This document shows, one piece after another, positions 36,009-45,411 of a DNA stretch of 64,000 nt (position 1 is the stretch's first letter; each line of letters begins with the position of its first letter). The position numbers and the translations under genes were made by a program. The notes under the pieces are model-generated. The model worked only from the letters and a program-made list of their open reading frames with translations, made no database searches and had not been told where the DNA came from. The stretch is from CAWJLE01 sp963843645 (GTDB lineage: Bacteria; Chloroflexota; Anaerolineae; DAOTYC01), in assembly GCA_963843645.1 (NCBI GenBank), contig CAWJLE010000003.1, forward strand, positions 1,054,001-1,118,000, read 5' to 3'.

Positions 36009-37976
36009 ATGGTTCCCGGCACCGATCCAACCGGCGCAAATGAAGGTCAACCCGCAGAGGGCGACACGACCTCTTCAGAATTTGCCATCGCGTCCGCACG
36101 CTCTGGCTCGGTGCTGCCGGAAGCCGAATCCCGCTACCGCTCCTTGTTCACTCACACGCTCACCGGCCTGATGTACATCCATATTCTCGGGGGAGACGAC
36201 TCTCAGCCGATCGACGGCGTCGTGCTGGAGGCCAATCCCGCTGTTGCGCAGAAACTGGGCCGCCCGATCGACGAAATCGTCGGTGCCAGGTTCACCGAGC
36301 TGTTTCCCCGTGTGCACGAGGCCTCCTTCGACTGGCTCGGTACTCTGCACGCCGTGGCACGGACGGGGACACCTACGCGTTTCGAGGCATACTCGCCGGA
36401 TTTGGATTGCTGGCTCTCGTGCTCCATTTACAGCGACCAACCCGGATATGTTTACATTCTGGCCAATGACATCACCGAAATTGTGCGGGCGCGCCAGGAC
36501 CTGGCTCGCGAACGCGATCTGCTGCACGCGCTCTTGGATCATATGCCGGAGTACATCTACTTCAAGGACGCGAACAGCCGATTTCTCCGGGTCAACCAGG
36601 CAATGGTCGACCTGGTTGGTGCGGAGTCCGCTGAAGCCCTCATCGGCAAGACCGATTTCGACGTCTTCCCTCACAATCTGGCCGAGCAGACGTACGCGGA
36701 CGAACGGCACATCGTCTCAACCGGCGAGCCAATGCTCGACCGCTACCAGCGGCTCGTACGAGTGGACGGCTCAGTTCGACACTTGCGCGCCAGCAAAGTG
36801 CCCGTCATTGACGAGCACGGCCGCATCGCGTTGATCGTCGGCATCACGCGGGATGTCACCAGAGAGCACCTCGCCGAGGAGGCGAGGCGTGCGTCTGAAC
36901 AGAAATTCAGGACCTGGTTCAATCACATCGCGGATCCTATTCTCGTCCACGACCTGGCAGGCAACCTGCTCGAGGTCAACCGAGCCGCCTGTGACTGCCT
37001 GGGGTACAGTCGAGCTCAACTGCTGTCGATGACGGTGGCGCAGATCGCCACGCCGGGCTACGTGGCCGCCCTCGCGCGGCGCCTGAACGCGATCAAGTCC
37101 GCCCGCCTCTCGGTGTTCGAAGCTGAATTGCAGTCGACAAGTGGAGCCGCCATTCCGTTCGAGTTCAACGCTCGCCTCATCACCTATGGCGGCGCAGCGG
37201 CAGTTCTTACAGTTGGGCGAGATCTCACCGAACGCAGGCTGCTGCAGCAGCAATTGCTGGACGCCCAGAAGATGGAGATGGTCGGCCGCCTCGCAGCCGG
37301 CATCGCCCACCTGTTCAACAACTTGTTGACGAGTGTGCTGGGCTACGCGGGGCTGGTACGCGACGCGCTGCCGCCCGACGGGCAGGAGCGACGCGACATC
37401 GAGATCGTCATCTCCGGCTCGGTACGCATCGCCGAGCTGACTCGCCAGTTGCTGGCTTTCGCTCGCCGCGAGATGATCCAGCGCTACCCCTTCGACTTGA
37501 ACGGCCTGGTCACAGACGTGGCGCGCTTCTTGCGGCCGCTGCTGCCTCCATCCATCGAGGTTGACGTGGTCACGGCACCGGACCTGTGCCGGGTCGAGGC
37601 GGACCGCAGCCGCATCGAGCAGGTCCTCGTAAACCTCGCGTTGAATGCCCGCGACGCGATCGAACACGACGGTCGCATTACTCTGGAGAGCGCCAACGTC
37701 ACCATAGACGAGGCGGAGGCCCGCCGTCATGGCGAGTTCTCACCCGGCGAGTACGTTCGGGTTGCCGTGATCGATACGGGCGCCGGACTGAGCCGCGAAG
37801 CCAGGGAGCACCTGTTCGAACCCTTCTTTTCCACCAAGCCGTCCGCCACACACACTGGGCTGGGGTTGGCCGCCTCGTACGGGATCGTCAGGCAGCACGG
37901 CGGCGACATCTGGTGCGTCGACAGCCAGGGCAGCCGCGGCACACGCTTCGAAGTCTACCTGCCGCGGCTACCATAG
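36009..37976 (+). CDS. Soluble PAS sensor histidine kinase with altered H-box
   Basis: 655 aa without membrane helices. Three PAS domains (about residues 45-170, 175-295 and 300-415) sense an unknown signal; the second has FPHNLAEQTYADE and the third has ILVHDLAGNLLEVN. The kinase core follows: H-box AAGIAHLFNNLLTS (His 434), N-box NLALNARDAI, G1 VIDTGAGLS, F-box LFEPFFSTK and G2 TGLGLAASYG. The residue after the phospho-accepting His is Leu instead of the usual acidic one. AGGAGG lies four bases before ATG 36009. TATAAT at 35935-35940 may be its promoter. No response regulator is adjacent. Confidence 0.88.
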   Translation: MVPGTDPTGANEGQPAEGDTTSSEFAIASARSGSVLPEAESRYRSLFTHTLTGLMYIHILGGDDSQPIDGVVLEANPAVAQKLGRPIDEIVGARFTELFPRVHEASFDWLGTLHAVARTGTPTRFEAYSPDLDCWLSCSIYSDQPGYVYILANDITEIVRARQDLARERDLLHALLDHMPEYIYFKDANSRFLRVNQAMVDLVGAESAEALIGKTDFDVFPHNLAEQTYADERHIVSTGEPMLDRYQRLVRVDGSVRHLRASKVPVIDEHGRIALIVGITRDVTREHLAEEARRASEQKFRTWFNHIADPILVHDLAGNLLEVNRAACDCLGYSRAQLLSMTVAQIATPGYVAALARRLNAIKSARLSVFEAELQSTSGAAIPFEFNARLITYGGAAAVLTVGRDLTERRLLQQQLLDAQKMEMVGRLAAGIAHLFNNLLTSVLGYAGLVRDALPPDGQERRDIEIVISGSVRIAELTRQLLAFARREMIQRYPFDLNGLVTDVARFLRPLLPPSIEVDVVTAPDLCRVEADRSRIEQVLVNLALNARDAIEHDGRITLESANVTIDEAEARRHGEFSPGEYVRVAVIDTGAGLSREAREHLFEPFFSTKPSATHTGLGLAASYGIVRQHGGDIWCVDSQGSRGTRFEVYLPRLP

Positions 37977-38045
37977 AGAGAATGGCCTGAAATATGGCCG
38001 ACGAGCTTCGCCGCCAGCGTCGGTAAGAGGCGGACGATATCTCAC

Positions 38046-39960
38046 TCATCCAGCGTGCTGGTGTCCCCTTCCGGGCAGTCCCATAGCTCGAGCCTTGAGC
38101 AGCCGGCGCATGATCTTGCCGCTGCGGGTTTTGGGCAGGCTTTCCACGAACGTGATGGTTTCCGGGCGCGCAATGGGCCCAATCTCGTGCGCCACGTGGC
38201 TGAGCAGCGCGTCGCGCAGCTTGTCGTTCGGCTCCACGCCCGCCTTGGGGATCACGTAGGCATAGATCGCGTTGCCCTTCAATTCGTGCGGCACGCCGAT
38301 GGCGGCAGCCTCGGCGACGTCCGGGTGGCTGCCGAGAGCGCCTCCACTTCAGCGGTTCCCAGCCGATAGCCGCTGACCTTGATCACGTCGTCCATGCGCC
38401 CGATGATCCAGACGTAGCCGTCCTTATCTCTGCGGGCTGAGTCCCCGGTCTGGTACATCGTTTTGAACTTGCCCCAATACTGCTCGCGATAGCGCTCAGG
38501 GTCGCGATACAGCGCCGCGCAGCATTCCTGGCCAGGGCGTTCTTGATTACCAGGTAGCCTTCCTCACCGGCGCGGTACGGGCATCCCTTCGTCGTTAACC
38601 ACGTCGACATCGACGCCAAAGAACGGCAGAGTGGCCGAGCCCGGTTTCAGCGGCGTGACGGGCAGCGGTGTGATCATGAACCCGCCGGTTTCCGTCTGCC
38701 ACCAGGTGTCCATGATTGGGCAGCTGATCCTTGCCGATCACGCTGCGATACCATTTCCAGGCTTCCGGGTTGATCGGCTCGCCCACCGTGCCCAACAGGC
38801 GGAGGCTGCTCAGGTCGTGCCGGTTGGGCCACGCATCACCGTAGCGCATGAGACCGCGGATCGCGGTGGGCGCCGTGTAGAGGATGTTGATCGCCGTACT
38901 TTTCGATCAGCTGCCACCAACGGTCGGGATAGGGGTAGTTGGGCGCGCCCTCGTACATGAAGCTGGTCGCACCGGTGAGCAGCGGCGCATACGACGATGT
39001 AGCTGTGGCCGGTGATCCAGCCCGGATCGGCTGTGCACCACCAGCGATCCTCATCCTTAATGTCGAAGACGTATTTCAGCGTGGTGTAGGTGTGCACCAT
39101 GTAGCCGCCGTGCGTGTGCATGACGCCTTTCGGCCGCCCGGTCGTCCCCGAGGTGTACAAAATGAAGAACGTATCCTCGGCATCCATCGGCTCGGTGTAG
39201 CAACCGCTGTTCGCGATAGGCAGGCTCATCAGGTCTTCGTACCAGTAATCTCGCCCGGCCTCCATGAAGACGTCCTGCCCCGTCCGTTTGACGACGACGC
39301 ACGTCTCGATGGTCGGTTGGCGGGCCATGGCTTCGTCGGCGATATCCTTCAGCGGCACGATCTTGCCGCGCATCCAGCCACCGTCGGCCGTGATCAGCAC
39401 GCGGCTCTGCGCGTCTTCGATTCGCTCGCGCCAGGGCCTCGACGCTAAAGCCGCCGAACACGACGCTGTGTACGGCGCCGATTTTGGCGCTGGCCAACAT
39501 GGCGATGATCAGCTCCGGCACACGTGGCATGTAGATCGTAACCGATGTCGCCTTTCTTGACGCCCAGGCTCTTCAGTACGTTGGCGAACTTGCACACCAG
39601 GCGATGCAAGGCAAAATACGAAAACGTCCGCTCGTCGCCCGGCTCACCCACCCAAATCAGGGCCTCTTTGTTGCGTCGATGCGTTTTCAGGTGGCGGTCG
39701 AGGCAATTGTAGACGATGTTGGTCTTGCCCCCAACGAACCACTGGTAGAAAGGTGCGTTGCTGTCGTCGAGCACCCGGTCCCACTTCCGGAACCATTCGA
39801 GCTCCTCCGCCTCGCGCGCCCAAAATGCTTGAGGGTCACGAATTGATTCCTGATAGGCCGACTCGTAATCCTTGACGTTGGCCTGGCTGACGATCTCCTG
39901 CGGAGGATAGAACATCTCGCTGTGGACCACTTCGACGCCATTGACAATTTGGTCTGCCAT
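38046..39960 (-). pseudogene. Acetyl-CoA synthetase, interrupted by several frameshifts
   Basis: Frame pieces in order are QEIVSQANVKDYESAYQESI, FSYFALHRLVCKFANVL, VPELIIAMLASAKIGAVHS, FFILYTSGTTGRPKGVMHTH (ATP-binding P-loop), WWCTADPGWITGHSYIV, RAGEEGYLVIK, DDVIKVSGYRLG and PKTRSGKIMRRLLK (catalytic Lys region). Total length, 1,915 bases, equals a normal acetyl-CoA synthetase of about 640 residues. At least six frame changes occur, for example near 39545, 39430, 38990 and 38340. The intact enzyme would activate acetate to acetyl-CoA, and could use acetate derived from phosphoketolase acetyl phosphate. Confidence 0.85.
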
Positions 39961-40245
39961 AATGTCCTCCCGGTTGGACTGAGCGTTTACGTGCTACGTC
40001 GCACTGGTCATTTTGCGGATTGTACGATTGTGACGGCCGCTTGTCAATGCGAATATTCCTGGCGCACCCTGTGATCCCGAGGCGCTCGACAATCCACGGG
40101 ACGCCCGAACCCAAAGTGCGCCCGCCTAGCGCTCAGTCATTGACGCGCTGCGAGATTGAGGCTAGAATAGCGTGGTGGACACGAACACGAGCTGCATCGT
40201 CAGCGCCGCCATATACATCATCCATCGACCGATAAGGAGATCGCC

Positions 40246-40614
40246 ATGGACACCAGAGAAATGCTCGTCATCGACACGAACGCCATGCCCTGGGAGGAGC
40301 GATACCAGGCTGCGCTGGGCAAGACCAATTTCCGGAAGTTTCTGCTGCAGGACCCGGACACGGGCATGGAGTTTCGCATGGTCCGCTACCCGGCCGGATT
40401 CGTGACGACTTGGCACACGCACGGTTGCGCTCACGCCATATTCGTACTGGAGGGCACGCTGGTGACCCACGCCGGCAATTATGGTCCGGGCAGCTTCATC
40501 TGGTTCCCTGAAGGGATGCTGATGGAGCACGGGGCCACGGCGGAGACCGACGTCGTCATTATGTTTATCACAAACAAGAAGTTCGACATCCATTTCGTGG
40601 AGAAAGAGGCGTAA
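40246..40614 (+). CDS. Cupin-fold protein
   Basis: 122 aa, one small beta-barrel. The cupin metal motif is visible as TTWHTHGCAHAIFVLEG and PGSFIWFPEGMLMEHGA, giving two His, a further His and a late His in the usual order. It may bind a transition metal; the reaction is unknown. AAGGAGA precedes the ATG. It stands alone between the divergent acetyl-CoA synthetase gene and the HEAT gene, with a strong hairpin after its stop. Confidence 0.8.
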   Translation: MDTREMLVIDTNAMPWEERYQAALGKTNFRKFLLQDPDTGMEFRMVRYPAGFVTTWHTHGCAHAIFVLEGTLVTHAGNYGPGSFIWFPEGMLMEHGATAETDVVIMFITNKKFDIHFVEKEA

Positions 40615-40641
40615 CAGTCTGTCCCGGAGCACCCGAGTGTC

Positions 40642-40670
40642 CAGGGGGGCCATCCAGGATGGCCCCCCTG
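40642..40670. terminator. Strong hairpin after the cupin gene
   Basis: CAGGGGGGCCATCC (40642-40655) and GGATGGCCCCCCTG (40657-40670) are perfect inverted repeats with one base between them. No T run follows. The rest of 40671-40928 shows no gene or clear motif except the AGGAGG site of the HEAT gene. Confidence 0.6.
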
Positions 40671-40928
40671 CCCCATATGTCTTGGACCGTTTGCAGCCGA
40701 GGCCTATAATCCAAACAGGAGGTCAGCTCATTCGTTTCAGCCCCGCCACCCCACTCACTGCAGTCGTCAAGGGCGACGCACGTCGCCCCGACATCTTCAC
40801 ACAAAACACATGATTACGTCAATCTAAATCCCACCGGCCTCCGTATTGTAAGTTATGCATCGAAGCACCCGGACGTAACTATAAATCGGTGCGGCGGCTC
40901 AGTCCCGGGCCGCAGGAGGCGGACTCAA

Positions 40929-41501
40929 ATGTTTCAATCGACTATTGCTCGGGGTCAGGCAGCGAACGCTGCCAGAGGCAACCCGGAGCAGATATCTGAT
41001 CTTATTCATCAGCTGGATGCGAAAGATGGAGAGACGCGTCTGAAGGCTCGCCGCCAATTGGTGAGCATCGGCAGACCCGCCGTCGAACCACTGATGGCCT
41101 TGCTGCCTAACCCTAACGAGCGCTTGACCTGGGAAGTAGCCAAGACGTTGGATCAGATCGGCGATCCTCGGTCGGCCGCGGCCTTCGTCCGCGCGCTGGA
41201 AGACCCGCGCGGCGGCATCTCCTGGTTGGCCGCTGAAGGCTTGATCAGGCTCGGCCGGCAGGGACTCCGTCCTCTGCTGGAGGCACTGGCCCACCACTGC
41301 GAATCCCCCTGGCTCCGACGCGGCGGTCATCACGTCCTGAGCCAACTCCGCGGCTGTCTGCCCGACGACGTGCTGGAGCCAATCATACGGGCGCTTGAGG
41401 GCGCCGAACCCAGTCTGCAAGTGTGCGTGGCGGCCCACAATGCACTGCGTATGCCTATTGGAAGCGTGGGGCCTGCGCGAGCGATGAACTACGAAATCTG
41501 A
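40929..41501 (+). CDS. HEAT-repeat protein
   Basis: 190 aa, all helical, soluble. Successive helix pairs with conserved spacing, for example SIGRPAVEPLMALLPNPNERLTWEVAKTLDQIGDPRSAAAFVRALED (shown by its parts VAKTLDQIGDPRSA and WLAAEGLIRLGRQGLRP), are HEAT/PBS-lyase-like repeats. Such proteins are scaffolds for protein binding; no partner can be named. AGGAGG lies ten bases before the ATG. It runs convergently towards the small minus-strand gene at 41506, with four bases between stops. Confidence 0.75.
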   Translation: MFQSTIARGQAANAARGNPEQISDLIHQLDAKDGETRLKARRQLVSIGRPAVEPLMALLPNPNERLTWEVAKTLDQIGDPRSAAAFVRALEDPRGGISWLAAEGLIRLGRQGLRPLLEALAHHCESPWLRRGGHHVLSQLRGCLPDDVLEPIIRALEGAEPSLQVCVAAHNALRMPIGSVGPARAMNYEI

Positions 41502-41505
41502 TCGC

Positions 41506-41814
41506 TTAGGATTCCTCTGACACCCGGCGCAGGTAGAGCTGCAGCTTAGTCAGCTCCACCAGGTCGTCCGGGTTGTCAGGCGCGGACGTCTCGATCTCCT
41601 GGTAGTAGGCCAGCAGAGCCAGCGCGTAGTCCTGCACCGCAGCAATGGGCGTCTGGCCCAACCCCTCCAGGGCGAAATCCTCATCGCTGATCAGGTACTC
41701 GCCGTCCTCGGCGGTGTGCAGGGTCAGCGATACCGGCGTCACGATCTCCCAGTTCGCGCCCCCCTGCTCGGGCAAGAGCTTGCCCAGGTTCCCGGACAGC
41801 AGAAACGATTGCAT
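41506..41814 (-). CDS. Hypothetical small acidic protein
   Basis: 102 aa from ATG 41814. It is acidic, with an N-terminal beta-rich part (NWEIVTPVSLTLHTAEDGEYLISDEDFALEGLGQT) broken here as WEIVTPVSLTLHTAEDGE and YLISDEDFALEGLG, then a helical tail (LVELTKLQLYLRRVSEE). The layout resembles small antitoxin-like or DUF proteins, but no toxin gene is adjacent and I do not recognise the family. A TATAAT box at 41865-41870 on the minus strand would start the mRNA about 45 bases before the ATG. Confidence 0.6.
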   Translation of the reverse strand: MQSFLLSGNLGKLLPEQGGANWEIVTPVSLTLHTAEDGEYLISDEDFALEGLGQTPIAAVQDYALALLAYYQEIETSAPDNPDDLVELTKLQLYLRRVSEES

Positions 41815-41891
41815 ATCGATCAGCCACTCCCAAAGTCCCCGTAGGGATGATGGCATCATTATACCACGGCGTGTGTTTCGCGCACGAACGA

Positions 41892-42044
41892 TTGGAGCAC
41901 GAAAGCACGAAATTGACGAAAGGCGCGAAAAACAACTCGCACATGCCACGGTTCGCCTCATTCCCGGAACATCTACGTGGAACGCGGGGGAACTGGGCCT
42001 CACAGAAGTCGTTTTTCGCGCCTTTCGTCAATTCCGTGCTCCAA
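41892..42044. repeat. Inverted-repeat element with arms of about 40 bases
   Basis: Left arm about 41892-41937 and right arm about 42007-42044 share TTGGAGCACG, AATTGACGAAAGGCGCG and AAAAAC in inverted order, the left arm having a small insertion. A single related copy occurs at 45343-45393. The layout resembles a MITE-like or fold-back intergenic repeat; no transposase is nearby. Confidence 0.6.
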
Positions 42045-42076
42045 ACACCATCGCGACAAACGTCCCCGCCGATCCG

Positions 42077-44305
42077 TCACTCGCCTCGCCACTCTGCGAG
42101 CTGCCGGCGCACGTCCGCCGCACTCGGATTTTCGATCTGTTCGAAGATCTGCATCGCCCCGACGGCCAGGGGAACTGCTCGCGCCCGCTCGCCGAGCCCA
42201 TCCAAAGCCAGGCTCTCATTAAAAAGCGCCCTGGCCTCGTCCTCTCGGTCGTTGATGTCACGGGCAATCTTCAGTTGCTGCTCATACAGCTCAACGGCTC
42301 GATGTAGCTCACCCAGGTCTGCGTACGAACGGCCCAGGCCGCCCAGCGCAGCAGCTTCACCTCGGTGATCCCCAAGCTCGGAAGTTATGGTTAACGCCTG
42401 GTCGTAGAGACTGATGGCGAGATGAGTTTCGTGCAAATTGCCGTGCACGCTCGCCAGGCAGTGCAACGCGACAGCTTCATTGCGACGATCGCCCATCTCG
42501 CGGTGAATGGCCAGCGCTTTTTCATGGAAGTCAACAGCCTTGTGGAGTTCTCCAAGAGCTGCGTATGCCAAACCAAGATTCCCCAGGACCAAAGCCTCTC
42601 CCTGGCCATCACTGATTTCACGATAGGCTGCAAGCGCTTGCTCACAATACTCGACGGCACGCTGAGCATTCCCCAGGGACCAATGAGCCGTGCCCAAGCC
42701 ATCCAAAGCCTGTGCTTTGCCATAGAGATCGCCGATATCCGTAGTAATCGCCAGTTGCTGCTCGTAGAATTCGATAGCGGCGCCGATTTCTCCGAGGTCC
42801 TCGTGCACGATCCCCAAATTGCCCAGGTGGACGGCCTCCTCCTTGCGATCATTGAGTCGCCGCGCCGCTGCCAGAGCTGCCTCAAACCATCGAATCTGCT
42901 CCGAAGCGGCCAGACGCAAGTCGACGCAGAACCACGTGCTGCTGGAATAATGACTGCACAGTCGGGCGGCAGATTCGTTGGTCTCCGAGTGGGCTGCGGC
43001 CCAGGCCTGCCCGGCGCGAATGTTGACCAATTCCCGGTCAAACAAGGCAAGCCCACGTGTGACCTTTTCGCCACCCTTGTAATAGAGCTCATTCGCCTCC
43101 ACCGCCAATTGCTCGTAGTGCTCCGCGTGGCCTTCCTCAGCCCGAGCGCGGTCCGCCGGACTCAGCCGTGACATCGCGTACAGCCGCGCCAGGTCATGCA
43201 ACCGATAGCGCCCCGTATCCCTGAGCCAGTCAACCAGGTTGCACACGACAAGGTCGCTGAGCATCTTCTTCGCAGCCCCACACGACTGCCGTATGCTCTC
43301 GGGGTCGCCTTGATCTAGCATGCCCCACACCGCGGCAGCGCCGAGAGGATCGAAACCACCAGGGAACACACTCAGCATCGCCCATCGTTGCTGTAGCTCG
43401 CCTGACAACTGAGCGTAGCTGAGGCTGAACGCTGCATCAACGAGTTCTAGGCGCTTCCGCTCGTCACAAAGTTGCAACGTGTAGGCCACCGGATCAAGGT
43501 CCACATACACGGCCAATGTGCTTGCAGTCAGCCGTAGCGCGATCGGCAGCCGCCCGCACAACCGTGCCAGCGCTTGACACATCCACTCCGGCCGCGCCCC
43601 CTCGAGGTCGATTACTCCTGCCTTATATAGCTGCTCCGTCAACTCCGCCGGGCACACCATGTCTAGCCGAGGGCAGATCGCCAGCAACAGCGCACACGCG
43701 TCCGCTTCTGGCAGCGGGTCCAGGTTTACGGGATAAAGTCCCGGCACAGTGAATCGCCGCCGGGACGTGATCAGCACCCCGCAGCCCACCGGCGGCAGTA
43801 GCGGCTCCACTTGCTCTGGGCCCGCCGCGTCATCCAGCAGAATCAGCGTACATTGCCCGTCCAGCACAGACCGATACGTCGCCTGCAGCTCATTCAGGTT
43901 CTCGGGCAGCTTTGCGGTGGGGTGATAGGCGTGGATGCAATGGGCCAGCGCATCGGCAACGGACATCGGTTGGAGTTGCGAGCCCTGCAAGTCTATGTAC
44001 AGTTGTGCGTCAGGGTAGGCTTCCCGCAGCTCGTGAGCCAACTTCAACGCCAGGGCCGTCTTGCCCACGCCGCCCATGCCGCGCACGCCAGAGACCGCGA
44101 CGCCCTGTCCAAACGAGGAACGCAGGTCGGCCAGCTCAGCCGCGCGGCCGGTGAAGTCCGCCGGCGGCGCGGGAATTGGGTGAAGGGCCTTAACGGTCGG
44201 CTCCGGCGGAAGCACGTTGGTCGCGGAGGCGTCGACCATCACGTCCCGACCCGCCCTTACGCCCTGCATCGTAACCATGACCCCCGGGCCGCCGCCGGGG
44301 GTCAT
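42077..44305 (-). CDS. STAND (NB-ARC) ATPase with C-terminal TPR array
   Basis: 742 aa. Residues about 50-330 form an NB-ARC-type ATPase: DFTGRAAELADLRSSF, P-loop GMGGVGKTALAL, Walker B TLILLDDA, sensor LITSRRRF, and GRLPIALRLTA. A winged-helix region (about 280-400) leads to six or more TPR units (for example ALDGLGTAHWSLGNAQRAVEYCEQAL) that likely detect a ligand; these are written here in part only. The short amino end, QGVRAGRDVMVDAS, resembles motifs of the upstream small protein. ATG overlaps that gene's stop (ATGA). Such switches act in regulation or in bacterial immunity; no classic toxic effector domain is fused. Confidence 0.85.
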   Translation of the reverse strand: MTPGGGPGVMVTMQGVRAGRDVMVDASATNVLPPEPTVKALHPIPAPPADFTGRAAELADLRSSFGQGVAVSGVRGMGGVGKTALALKLAHELREAYPDAQLYIDLQGSQLQPMSVADALAHCIHAYHPTAKLPENLNELQATYRSVLDGQCTLILLDDAAGPEQVEPLLPPVGCGVLITSRRRFTVPGLYPVNLDPLPEADACALLLAICPRLDMVCPAELTEQLYKAGVIDLEGARPEWMCQALARLCGRLPIALRLTASTLAVYVDLDPVAYTLQLCDERKRLELVDAAFSLSYAQLSGELQQRWAMLSVFPGGFDPLGAAAVWGMLDQGDPESIRQSCGAAKKMLSDLVVCNLVDWLRDTGRYRLHDLARLYAMSRLSPADRARAEEGHAEHYEQLAVEANELYYKGGEKVTRGLALFDRELVNIRAGQAWAAAHSETNESAARLCSHYSSSTWFCVDLRLAASEQIRWFEAALAAARRLNDRKEEAVHLGNLGIVHEDLGEIGAAIEFYEQQLAITTDIGDLYGKAQALDGLGTAHWSLGNAQRAVEYCEQALAAYREISDGQGEALVLGNLGLAYAALGELHKAVDFHEKALAIHREMGDRRNEAVALHCLASVHGNLHETHLAISLYDQALTITSELGDHRGEAAALGGLGRSYADLGELHRAVELYEQQLKIARDINDREDEARALFNESLALDGLGERARAVPLAVGAMQIFEQIENPSAADVRRQLAEWRGE

Positions 44306-44637
44306 GCTTTTGGGTCACGGCCTGTCATTGGGGTTTCGCTCGAGACGTCGAGGTCGCCACCGGTCTTGATCTTTTGAACATCAGCACCCTTACCGGTCCG
44401 GTCTCGCAGTGTGGCGTCCCCGCCAACATCTGCGTCCTGCACGCGCACGCCTCCCGGAAGCGGCGTCGGGGGCAGAGCGCCCCGAGCAGCCTCGGCCTTA
44501 GGATTTGAGCCTTCGATCTTCAGGCTGCCGAGTGGCGTCGTCACCTCGCTCTTGGTCTGCCCATAGCGCGTGATCGCATACACGACGACGCCTGCCAAAA
44601 CAACAACGACGATCACGTACGCGAGCGCAGTATCCAT
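44302..44637 (-). CDS. Small single-pass membrane protein coupled to the STAND ATPase
   Basis: 111 aa. One transmembrane helix (residues 4-22, ALAYVIVVVVLAGVVVYAI) is followed by a cytoplasm-facing or external tail with a flexible region and short repeated strands: VQDADVGGDATL, GADVQKIKTGGDLDV. I do not recognise the family. GGAGGG lies six bases before ATG 44637. Its stop overlaps the ATPase start in an ATGA, so the two are translated together. The shared G-x-D-V strand motif with the ATPase amino end suggests, but does not prove, direct contact. Confidence 0.7.
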   Translation of the reverse strand: MDTALAYVIVVVVLAGVVVYAITRYGQTKSEVTTPLGSLKIEGSNPKAEAARGALPPTPLPGGVRVQDADVGGDATLRDRTGKGADVQKIKTGGDLDVSSETPMTGRDPKA

Positions 44638-44804
44638 GGATGCCCTCCCCGTCTGCCCTATGCGATGTACTACCGATTTACAAATATTATAGCAGCAGCG
44701 CCGTAGAGATAACAAGCCGAGTATTTTGAGGCAGGGGAAGTGACGGAGCGCGCGGGTGTTTAGAGCACGAAAGGGACGCCCCGCGCGTTCCAAACTTCCT
44801 GCAC

Positions 44805-45191
44805 TCACCGCGTGTTGATGAAGCGGTGAACCCCCAACGGCTTCTGGCCGAAGTTCACGAGAAGGCACACGCCATAGCCACCTTGCCGCAAGTACAGCAG
44901 GCACTGCTCGGTGTCCTCGGGCAACAGGGCGCTCTTCGCTTTGGTCTCCAGGATCAACTCGTCTGTCTCATCGCGAATGACGAAGTCGACCCGACGTTTA
45001 GTGACGACGACCTCGTCGTACACCAATGGGATCTCTACTTCCCGGTCGAATCCCAGGCCAAACTTCGGCAGAGCCCGCTCCAGCGCACGTTGATAATCGA
45101 CCTCCATGCAATGCACACCAAGCTGGCGTTGAACGTCGATACAAGCGCCGATAACGTGGTACGAGAGACCCTCAAATTTGTGAGAAGGCAC
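44805..45191 (-). CDS. GxxExxY family protein (PD-(D/E)xK-like)
   Basis: 128 aa. The family pattern appears in degenerate form as LGVHCMEVDYQRAL. Nuclease-like residues follow: RRVDFVI gives the Asp and LILETKA gives ExK. PEDTEQCLLYLRQGGYGVCLLVNFG and LGVHRFINTR match the family's end. Many members are of unknown function and are found singly or with mobile DNA. The start is GTG 45191 with GGAGG upstream. It precedes the small membrane gene by 167 bases on the same strand, so co-transcription is possible. Confidence 0.8.
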   Translation of the reverse strand: MPSHKFEGLSYHVIGACIDVQRQLGVHCMEVDYQRALERALPKFGLGFDREVEIPLVYDEVVVTKRRVDFVIRDETDELILETKAKSALLPEDTEQCLLYLRQGGYGVCLLVNFGQKPLGVHRFINTR

Positions 45192-45342
45192 GGGCTATCC
45201 TCCGCATAGATCATCACCTAAGGTATGACACCGCAGGCGACGTAGATCATGCACTGCGTGACGTCAACAAGCGATGGTGATTTCGACGCAACTCGTTCAG
45301 CCTGGAGAATCCATGCGAACGCGAGCGAACCATGCCGGGTGG

Positions 45343-45393
45343 AAGTCGCTTTTCGTGCCTTTCGTCTTTTTCGTGCTTTCGCGCTCCAAACGC
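45343..45393. repeat. Single copy of the 41.9-kb interspersed repeat arm
   Basis: TTTTCGTGCCTTTCGTC, TTTTTCGTGCTTTCG and GCTCCAAAC repeat the right arm at 42007-42044 with small insertions. It lies between the GxxExxY gene and the end of the oxidoreductase gene. A weaker trace of the opposite arm is at about 44760. Confidence 0.45.
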
Positions 45394-45411
45394 CCGCGCA
45401 CTCCGAACCGC

